A stretch of 60,396 nt of DNA from Candidatus Levybacteria bacterium RIFCSPHIGHO2_01_FULL_36_15 (lineage in GTDB: Bacteria > Patescibacteriota > Microgenomatia > Levybacterales > GWA1-39-11). The stretch's first letter is position 1. Each line of letters opens with the position of its first letter. The notes below the pieces were generated by a model, which was not told the origin of the DNA, made no database searches, and saw only the letters and a list, made by a program, of their open reading frames with translations. This document shows, one piece after another, positions 17,475 to 23,482 of the stretch. The stretch lies in contig MFNJ01000047.1 of NCBI GenBank assembly GCA_001782015.1, forward strand, positions 13,912 to 74,307. The letters are read 5' to 3'. A program made the translations under genes and the position numbers.

Positions 17475-18602
17475 TTACAACTCAATTTCACTGATTTTGG
17501 GGTGTTCATTTGAATCCGAATTTGGAGTTGCCGATAACCAACCCGTTTTGTCATTCTCCATAATCCAGCCAAGACTGGGCTGGGACATGAATCTTTTGTA
17601 ATATGACATCCTGTAAAAAGTACGTTTATTAACGGATTCTATAATGACAGGCACATGCTCTAAATGAAAATAGGTTGGCGTAATGTTGGTGATAATTTTT
17701 TTTGAGGCAAGTGAATACATTTTAACCAGTTCCCAAAGCAAAGGATTAAGATCCGGAGGAGTAGGTTCTGCCGGGAGGCCTATTTTTTGTGCTTCTTTAA
17801 GAACAATAGGATAACCATGCGTGGGATAAGAATCGTTTAACATATCGGCTATCCTGTTCCTGTCTTCCTCGCTTGGAGCATTGGTTCGAAGTTGCATCAT
17901 GTTTTTGGCAATCATCTTGCTAAGGTTACTGGCACGCTGCAATTCGGCAAAAACAACAGGATGAATATTTGCGAAAAGTATTTCAGACGTACTTTTAGTG
18001 CCCGGATAGTTCTTGAGATCCGTATCCAAAAACTCTTTAATCCTGGAAATTTGATCCACGGAAACCCTTGATGGTAGTCCTCTTCCGTTTGGCCGCGGAT
18101 TGAGCGGATGAGTTAAGGATGTATCTATGGCTGTCAGAAAGCCCGCTGGACCTAACAATATTTTTTCCGCCGAAAGAGCAAGAAGGGTAGCGGCGCTGGC
18201 ACATCTGCTCGGAACAACAATAATCAGATTATTGCAATAATTTCTCAATATATTTGCTATCCGCCATGTGGCTATTTGTTCTCCTCCGCTGCTTACCAGG
18301 ATTAAAGCGAGAGATGATTCAGGCTGTAAATCTCTTACGTGAGAGAAAAAGTAATCAGCATTGTCAGTATTCATTGTTGTGTGCTCATTTATATAGTAAG
18401 CAATTGTTTTCGATTGAAGCTTCTGCTCGATTTCTTTGATAAGGGATTGCGATTTCTCCCAAAGAAAGGGAGGATAACGAATTGGAGGCAAAGGTTTTTC
18501 TTCTACTTTAGATTTATGAGCTTCGGTGTTTTCAGTAACGACTGCTTTTACACCGTTATTTACCGGATCTTGTATGGAGCTTATATTATTTATATCGGGC
18601 AT
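17475..18602 (-). CDS. SDH/ClpP-fold serine protease-like protein
   Basis: 375 residues. The central part matches the serine dehydrogenase proteinase family (SDH_sah, ClpP/crotonase fold): a glycine motif LILVSSGGEQ, the nucleophile region VPSRCASAATLLALSA with Ser136, and GPAGFLTAIDTSL. In other bacteria such proteins are membrane-associated or partner with membrane proteins; no membrane helix is seen here. The ATG at 18602 is chosen because a promoter ends 6 nt upstream; the frame extends 35 codons further but into that promoter and the antitoxin operator. It is transcribed away from a RelBE-type pair. Confidence 0.75.
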   Translation of the reverse strand: MPDINNISSIQDPVNNGVKAVVTENTEAHKSKVEEKPLPPIRYPPFLWEKSQSLIKEIEQKLQSKTIAYYINEHTTMNTDNADYFFSHVRDLQPESSLALILVSSGGEQIATWRIANILRNYCNNLIIVVPSRCASAATLLALSAEKILLGPAGFLTAIDTSLTHPLNPRPNGRGLPSRVSVDQISRIKEFLDTDLKNYPGTKSTSEILFANIHPVVFAELQRASNLSKMIAKNMMQLRTNAPSEEDRNRIADMLNDSYPTHGYPIVLKEAQKIGLPAEPTPPDLNPLLWELVKMYSLASKKIITNITPTYFHLEHVPVIIESVNKRTFYRMSYYKRFMSQPSLGWIMENDKTGWLSATPNSDSNEHPKISEIEL

Positions 18603-18608
18603 AAATCC

Positions 18609-18637
18609 AGTATAGGATGTATGTAGAACGGAGTCAA
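18609..18637 (-). promoter_or_regulatory. Promoter of the SDH-like gene
   Basis: TTGACT at 18637-18632, 17-nt spacer, TATACT at 18614-18609, 6 nt to the ATG. Confidence 0.7.
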
Positions 18638-18685
18638 TAGAATTATTGTTCCTCATAAATCCGTTAATTTTACTATTTTTCACCC

Positions 18686-18714
18686 TTGACATACTGTACA
18701 TATTCATGTACAGT
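18686..18714 (+). promoter_or_regulatory. Promoter and operator of the RelBE-type pair
   Basis: TTGACA at 18686-18691, 17-nt spacer, TACAGT at 18709-18714. A perfect inverted repeat with 9-bp arms (18693-18701 and 18706-18714, ACTGTACAT/ATGTACAGT) covers the spacer and -10 and is the likely site for antitoxin autorepression. Confidence 0.8.
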
Positions 18715-18736
18715 TTAGAAAATGAGGTGAATAAAT

Positions 18737-18988
18737 ATGACCTATACTAATATCACAAATGCCAGGGCAAATTTACCCAGTCTGGTAGATAAAATTGAAA
18801 AAGAAATGGGGAGAGTAGTAATTACAGTAAACGGCAAGCCCAAAGTAGTTATGATAAGTACTGAAGAGCTGGAGTCTTTAGAGGAAACTGCTGAAATACT
18901 TGCTACTCCCGGAGCGCTGGAAAGTATTAAAAGGGGAAGCGAACAAATAAAAAAAGGAAAATTTGTAAAATTATCCGACTTAAAATAA
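18737..18988 (+). CDS. Phd/YefM-family antitoxin
   Basis: 83 residues with the typical N-terminus (YTNITNARANLPSLVDKI) and VVITVNGKPKVVMIS strands of the Phd/YefM DNA-binding fold; the C-terminal helical part should bind the toxin. A GAGGTGA Shine-Dalgarno (18724-18730) gives it a normal leader, unlike the leaderless genes nearby. It probably represses its own promoter through the palindrome just upstream. Followed after 9 nt by the toxin. Confidence 0.9.
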   Translation: MTYTNITNARANLPSLVDKIEKEMGRVVITVNGKPKVVMISTEELESLEETAEILATPGALESIKRGSEQIKKGKFVKLSDLK

Positions 18989-18997
18989 TTTACATAT

Positions 18998-19246
18998 ATG
19001 GATTTAATTCTCTCCGAAGATGCAGAAAAAGACTTCCTGTGTCTTCCGAAGTCCCAGCAAGCAAAAGTGAGAAAAAAATTCTTGGCACTTCGCGATGATC
19101 CAATGTCTGGTAAAAAACTGTCAGGTGAGCTGTCGGGCTATTATTCTTTCAGAGCATGGCCGTACAGAGTTATCTATCAAATAAATCAGACAGGAAAAAG
19201 AATAGAAGTATCCGCTATTAGCCATAGGCAAGGAGCGTATAAATAG
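18998..19246 (+). CDS. RelE/ParE-superfamily toxin
   Basis: 82 residues with the RelE fold pattern: FLCLPKSQQAKVRKKF helix, LSGELSGYYSFRAWPYRVIYQI core strands and a C-terminal ISHRQGAYK with a His and Tyr as in mRNA-cleaving members. It should cut mRNA at the ribosome when free of antitoxin. Directly downstream of the YefM-like antitoxin in the same transcript. Confidence 0.9.
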   Translation: MDLILSEDAEKDFLCLPKSQQAKVRKKFLALRDDPMSGKKLSGELSGYYSFRAWPYRVIYQINQTGKRIEVSAISHRQGAYK

Positions 19247-19337
19247 TCTTATGTTTTGGTGAGATTTTTGAAGGGTCAGATCTTTGAATAGCTCTTCTTC
19301 ATAAATCCCTCTGTTTTTGATATACTCTCAATAAAGC

Positions 19338-19440
19338 TCAAAAGTCAAAGATCAAAGCGCAAAGCCCAACTTAAAGCTAAAAGTTTTTTAGTTTTGAACT
19401 AGGTTTTGATTTTTGCACTTTGCGATTTACACTAAAACAG
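19338..19440. repeat. AT-rich CAAAG/CTTTG palindromic spacer upstream of leuS
   Basis: Left half has units such as CTCAAAAGTCAAAG and GCGCAAAGC; the right half has the complementary TTTTGCACTTTGCG. Same style as 10972-11066 and 29547-29655. Confidence 0.6.
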
Positions 19441-19463
19441 TTTGGGATTTCTTAATTAATATT

Positions 19464-22427
19464 ATGGATAAACAATCAGAAGTTAAATATAAACCAACAA
19501 TAATAGAGCCAAAATGGCAGAAGTATTGGGAGCAGAAGAGAATTTATTCTCCTGATTTAGACAAGGCTGCTGAGCCATTCTTCAATCTTATGATGTTTCC
19601 GTATCCGTCTGCTGAAGGTTTGCATGTGGGTAATATGTACGCTTTTACGGGAGCTGATGTATATGCGCGTTTTATGCGCGCAAAAGGATTTGATGTTTTT
19701 GAGCCAATAGGGCTGGATGGTTTTGGAATTCATTCAGAAAACTATGCTCTTAAAGTAGGTCATCATCCAGCGGAGCAAGCAGAGATTTCCCAGAAGAACT
19801 TTTATAGACAATTACGACTTACAGGAAATGCCTTTGACTGGACAAGAACGGTTGAAACCTACAATCCAAAGTACTACAAATGGACGCAGTGGATTTTTAC
19901 TCAAATGTTCAAAAACGGACTAGCGGTCAGGAAAAAGGCAGCAGTAAATTTTTGCCCGTCTTGCAAAACCGTCTTGTCAGATGAACAAGTTGTACAAAAA
20001 TCCGAAATCCGAAATCCGAAATCCGAAACAAATCCAAAATCCAAAATTATAAATTCAAAAATTACAGATATTGAGGAAAGGGTTGCGGTTTGTGAAAGGT
20101 GTGAGACGCCGGTTGAAAAAAGAGATTTGGAACAGTGGTTTTTTAAAATTACAAAATATGCGGATCGGTTATTGAATAATCTTGAAAATCTTGACTGGAC
20201 TGAAAAGGTAAAAATAGCCCAGAGAAACTGGATAGGAAGAAAAGAAGGAATCATAATCAAATATAAAATTCTGAACAGCAAATATGAAGTGGAATGTTTT
20301 ACAACAAGACCAGATACTAATTTTGGCGCTACATTTGTGGTTTTATCTCCTGATAATGCGTTAATAAAAAAAATTCTGAAACCCGCTTCGCAGCGAGGCG
20401 AGCAAGTTCAGGATGACAGAAGAAAGGAGATTGAAGATTATGTTGAAAAAGCAAAGAAAAAGACGGATCAGGAAAGGATGGAGGAGGGGAGAGAAAAAAC
20501 AGGCGTATTTACTGGCCTTTACTGCGTAAATCAGCTCAACAATTATAAAATGCCGCTTTATATTTCGGATTTTGTTTTGATGGGATTTGGAACCGGCGCG
20601 GTTGTGGGTGTTCCAGGGCATGATAAACGCGATTTTGAATTTGCCAAAAAGTTTAACCTTCCGGTTATCCGTGTGGTTGTGGGTTCTGATCATGACAAGT
20701 CTCCGATAACAGATATTAATCAGGTTCAGGAGGAAAATGGTGAGATGATCAATTCAAGCTTTCTTGATGGTTTGGATATTCATCAGGCAACCAATAGAAT
20801 GATGGATTATCTTGAAGAAAAAGGCTGGGGTAAACGTGAAACTACTTATCATCTTCGCGACTGGCTTATTTCCAGGCAAAGGTATTGGGGGCCGCCGATC
20901 CCGATGGTATATTGCCAAAATTGTGCTGACTCTAATCATTCATGGTTTACTTCTAAAAAAGCTCAATCTCACCATCGGGAAAATTCAAAATTCAAAATTC
21001 AAAATTCCAAGCATGAAATGCGTGGTTGGTACCCGGTACCTGACGATCAACTGCCAGTTCAACTGCCTTACATCAAAGATTTTAAGCCATTGGGTACGGG
21101 TAAATCTCCCCTTGCGAATCATCGGGATTTTTATAAAGCAGTTTGTCCTGAGTGTGGTGGAGTAGCTATGCGTGAAACGGATGTTTCAGATACGTTTCTT
21201 GACAGTGCTTGGTATTTCTTTAGATATATCGGGACGGAGTTTGATGAGATTCCATTTCCGTCGGAAGCGTTTGATAATGTCATCCTGAGGAGTGATAGCG
21301 ACGAAGGATCCCCTGACGATTCTGTAAGGCGAATGGGATTCTTCGCTAACGCTCAGAATGACAAAAGCGATAAGGTTCGAGATTCCGCTCAAAGAGCGAA
21401 AAAATGGTTGCCGGTAAACATGTATATAGGCGGGGCGGAGCATGCAGTTTTACATCTTTTATACGCGCGCTTTATGACAATGTTTTTTAAAGATCTGGGA
21501 TATATTTCATTTGAAGAACCTTTCAAGAAATTCTACGCGCACGGCCTTTTAATAAAAGAAGGCGCTAAAATGAGCAAGAGCCGCGGCAACGTAATTGTTC
21601 CGGACGAGTATATACAAAAATATGGTTCTGATACATTACGATGTTATTTGATGTTTCTGGGTCCTTTTGATCAGGGAGGGGATTTTTATGATAGCGGGAT
21701 TGAGGGAATGAGTCGCTTTGTTCGTCGGGTTTGGACTATGTTTACAAATGCAATTGCGGAATCACACCCCCGGGGTGTGCCGCAGGCGCAACACCACCCC
21801 GGGGGTGATATAACTACTCCTCGTCTTGCATTTATGCATAAGACGATCAAAAAAGTGACTGAGGATATCGAGAACCTTCGTTACAATACCGCGATCTCGG
21901 CTTTGATGGAGTGGTACAATTATTTAAGCTCAAATCTCAAAACTCAAAGCGCAAAACTAACAGAAGAAGAAATTATAACATTCTTAAAACTTCTTGCACC
22001 GTTTGCACCGCATATGACGGAAGAAATCTTCCAAAATGTCATCCTGAGGAGCAAAAGCGACGAAGGATCTCATTCTTCAGGGGATTCTTCGGCTGCGCCT
22101 CAGAATGACAACTTGTTTCGATCAATTCACTTAGAACCTTGGCCTGTCTATGACGAGAAATATCTTGAAGAGGAGTTCGTAATTATCGTGATTCAGGTGA
22201 ATGGGAAGAGAAGAGGGGAAATAAGTATTAAGTATCCCTGCTTCGCCAAGGCTTCGCGGGGCAAGCAAATATCAAGTATCCCTGCTTCGCCAAGGCTTCG
22301 CGGGGCAAGCAAATATCAAAAAGAGGTTGAAGAGATGGCGAGAGAGAAAATTCGTAATTTCCTGGAAGGAAAGGAAATCAGGAAAGTGGTTTATGTGCCG
22401 GGGAAGATAGTTAACTTTGTGGTGTAG
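19464..22427 (+). CDS. leuS: Leucyl-tRNA synthetase with repeat-derived in-frame insertions
   Basis: 987 residues against about 800-870 in most bacteria. It charges tRNA-Leu. Catalytic motifs are intact: HVGN at His54, the editing domain (TTRPDTNFGATF, GVPGHDKRDFEFA) and KMSKS starting at Lys702, and the C-terminus ends VYVPGKIVNFVV. The extra length comes from several segments that translate repeat DNA: 19997-20062, 20373-20418, 20950-21015, 21278-21363, 21762-21809, 22037-22110 and 22230-22317. All keep the frame and fall at junctions between conserved blocks. The ATG at 19464 is chosen because MDKQSEVKYKPT is where family similarity begins. The 3' end overlaps the facing gene by 17 nt. Confidence 0.95.
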   Translation: MDKQSEVKYKPTIIEPKWQKYWEQKRIYSPDLDKAAEPFFNLMMFPYPSAEGLHVGNMYAFTGADVYARFMRAKGFDVFEPIGLDGFGIHSENYALKVGHHPAEQAEISQKNFYRQLRLTGNAFDWTRTVETYNPKYYKWTQWIFTQMFKNGLAVRKKAAVNFCPSCKTVLSDEQVVQKSEIRNPKSETNPKSKIINSKITDIEERVAVCERCETPVEKRDLEQWFFKITKYADRLLNNLENLDWTEKVKIAQRNWIGRKEGIIIKYKILNSKYEVECFTTRPDTNFGATFVVLSPDNALIKKILKPASQRGEQVQDDRRKEIEDYVEKAKKKTDQERMEEGREKTGVFTGLYCVNQLNNYKMPLYISDFVLMGFGTGAVVGVPGHDKRDFEFAKKFNLPVIRVVVGSDHDKSPITDINQVQEENGEMINSSFLDGLDIHQATNRMMDYLEEKGWGKRETTYHLRDWLISRQRYWGPPIPMVYCQNCADSNHSWFTSKKAQSHHRENSKFKIQNSKHEMRGWYPVPDDQLPVQLPYIKDFKPLGTGKSPLANHRDFYKAVCPECGGVAMRETDVSDTFLDSAWYFFRYIGTEFDEIPFPSEAFDNVILRSDSDEGSPDDSVRRMGFFANAQNDKSDKVRDSAQRAKKWLPVNMYIGGAEHAVLHLLYARFMTMFFKDLGYISFEEPFKKFYAHGLLIKEGAKMSKSRGNVIVPDEYIQKYGSDTLRCYLMFLGPFDQGGDFYDSGIEGMSRFVRRVWTMFTNAIAESHPRGVPQAQHHPGGDITTPRLAFMHKTIKKVTEDIENLRYNTAISALMEWYNYLSSNLKTQSAKLTEEEIITFLKLLAPFAPHMTEEIFQNVILRSKSDEGSHSSGDSSAAPQNDNLFRSIHLEPWPVYDEKYLEEEFVIIVIQVNGKRRGEISIKYPCFAKASRGKQISSIPASPRLRGASKYQKEVEEMAREKIRNFLEGKEIRKVVYVPGKIVNFVV
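19997..20062 (+). repeat. Tandem AAATCC(G) repeat inside leuS
   Basis: Four AAATCCG units followed by AAATCCA units; translates as KSEIRNPKSETNPKSKI in place of a short zinc-ribbon linker before CERCETPVEKRDLE. Confidence 0.8.
20373..20418 (+). repeat. REP-core copy inside leuS (editing domain)
   Basis: Reverse complement reads TGTCATCCTGAACTTG ... TTTCAGAAT, the same core ends as the intergenic repeats at 417-514 and 48609-48699. Encodes about 15 extra residues (KPASQRGEQVQDD). Confidence 0.75.
20980..21010 (+). repeat. AAAATTC tandem repeat inside leuS
   Basis: Repeated AAAATTC units encode NSKFKIQNSK within a segment of about 30 residues not expected between the conserved YCQNC and GWYPVPDDQLPV motifs. 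Confidence 0.75.
21278..21363 (+). repeat. Palindromic repeat inside leuS, copy A
   Basis: Begins TGTCATCCTGAGGAG and ends CGCTCAGAATGACA with internal complementary CGACGAAGGAT / ATTCTTCGC. Encodes VILRSDSDEGSPDD...ANAQND just before the conserved WLPVNMYIGGAEH block. Confidence 0.85.
21762..21809 (+). repeat. CACCCC/GGGGTG double palindrome inside leuS
   Basis: Two short palindromes, CACACCCCCGGGGTGTG and CACCCCGGGGGTG, 14 nt apart. Encodes SHPRGVPQAQHHPGGD. A related GGGGGTGT piece lies at 40402-40412. Confidence 0.7.
22037..22110 (+). repeat. Palindromic repeat inside leuS, copy B
   Basis: Same ends as copy A (TGTCATCCTGAGGAG ... CTCAGAATGACA) and read in the same frame (VILRSKSDEGS). 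Lies in the anticodon-binding domain between HMTEEIFQ and SIHLEPWP. Confidence 0.85.
22230..22317 (+). repeat. Two 44-bp tandem copies inside leuS
   Basis: Copies start at 22230 and 22274 and are identical. Because 44 is not a multiple of 3 they are read in two frames (KYPCFAKASRGKQI then SSIPASPRLRGASKYQ). Inserted before the conserved C-terminal helix. Confidence 0.9.
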
Positions 22428-23226
22428 CAACGTCTCGATTTGCCGGAACAAGTATCCTGTATTCTAAATCTTCCGATTCAGAGTTTTCTATTCCCATGGG
22501 GATACAGCCGAGTTTATAAATTTCCATCAGCGGAATAAACGGGTTGCCACTCTGAAAACCCTTTTTGGCGAATAAATCTTTCCGGTCTTCCAGCAATGTC
22601 CATGTGCAGCCATCGGTAAAAGTACGAATAGCACCTGTTTCCCAAAAAATCTCATCATTAGATATATGACGTGTATTTTGAACTATGGAATTAAAAGTAG
22701 AATCGTGTGCAATTTCCCGGATGATTCTTTTCTCTTCAACTCTGTTGCTGATTTTTGCTACAGTATCAATCGCGTTTGCAACTTTACTATAAACTGTACG
22801 GATCATATGTTCCCATTTTCCAGGTTTGATACCTAGATCAGATTGAAAAACTACAGGCACAGGAGGTTTATTAAGCCGTGATAAATATTCATTAACTAAG
22901 TATGTGAGATTTTTTTCGTTTGCGTCAGCTTGGGGCACAGCCCATTTGACAGAGCCGATTTGCGATATAATTTGGGCCAGTTGGTCCGAATTTGGAAATT
23001 GTAATCTCCAGAGACAATCGGTCCAGAAGTCTTTTTGAGCCTCGGCAGGGTATGCTTGAAGTTTTACTGCGATTTCAGGAAGGCAGGTGTATTTTCCGGG
23101 ATCTTTTGATTTAGGCCATTTATTAGTTTTTTCAGGAAAAGATATTCCGGAAAAATGAAGATCCAATGATTCTTTCGCGATCCTTTGTCTTTCACCGGGC
23201 TTTGATAGTCTTTCTGCTGAATTCAT
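22411..23226 (-). CDS. Hypothetical protein, 271 aa
   Basis: Not recognised. Soluble protein, helical in the middle (KVANAIDTVAKISNRVEEKRIIREI) with a mixed C-terminal part (LGCIPMGIENSE, YRILVPANRD). The ATG at 23226 is fixed by a promoter ending 6 nt upstream. Its 3' end overlaps the leuS 3' end by 17 nt in convergent orientation, and the C-terminal residues are therefore encoded opposite the leuS tail. A decayed version of the leuS end lacks this gene (see 27708-27875), hinting that it was inserted here. Confidence 0.65.
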   Translation of the reverse strand: MNSAERLSKPGERQRIAKESLDLHFSGISFPEKTNKWPKSKDPGKYTCLPEIAVKLQAYPAEAQKDFWTDCLWRLQFPNSDQLAQIISQIGSVKWAVPQADANEKNLTYLVNEYLSRLNKPPVPVVFQSDLGIKPGKWEHMIRTVYSKVANAIDTVAKISNRVEEKRIIREIAHDSTFNSIVQNTRHISNDEIFWETGAIRTFTDGCTWTLLEDRKDLFAKKGFQSGNPFIPLMEIYKLGCIPMGIENSESEDLEYRILVPANRDVATPQS

Positions 23227-23232
23227 AATCAA

Positions 23233-23261
23233 ATAGTATCACAATGTAGCAAACCAGTCAA
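23233..23261 (-). promoter_or_regulatory. Promoter for the 22411-23226 gene
   Basis: TTGACT at 23261-23256, 17-nt spacer, TACTAT at 23238-23233, 6 nt to the ATG. Confidence 0.7.
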
Positions 23262-23482
23262 GATTGTTTGAGGGAAAGGTTGGGGATTTTGTGACGCAAG
23301 CAGCTACAGTTAATTGAAGGATTATAGGTTTATCCTCCTTTGCAGAAGACCATGTTGCACATGTGGGATGTGGATGAATGCGTTTCTGCTTCGGCAGGAT
23401 TTTGCTCCACGAAGGAGAAGACGTTCGTCCCGATGGACTCAGTCCGAGGGATACCACGTCACGCAAAGCGGGGGGTGGAGTT
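23262..23482. other. GC-richer island with hairpins, no clear gene
   Basis: Composition differs from the AT-rich surroundings and several frames on both strands stay open, but none looks like a protein. Short hairpins occur: CTGC-TTCG-GCAG and CTCC-ACGA-AGGAG. Could be a structured RNA or a mobile remnant, or the transcript end of the protease gene. Confidence 0.35.

Noticed and set aside
18603..18707. Longer N-terminus of the SDH-like protease
   Set aside because: The extra 35 codons overlap its own promoter and the antitoxin operator; the ATG at 18602 fits the leaderless layout.
19997..20062. Short direct repeats that might be a CRISPR array
   Set aside because: Units are 7 bp without unique spacers, lie inside leuS, and no cas genes are present.
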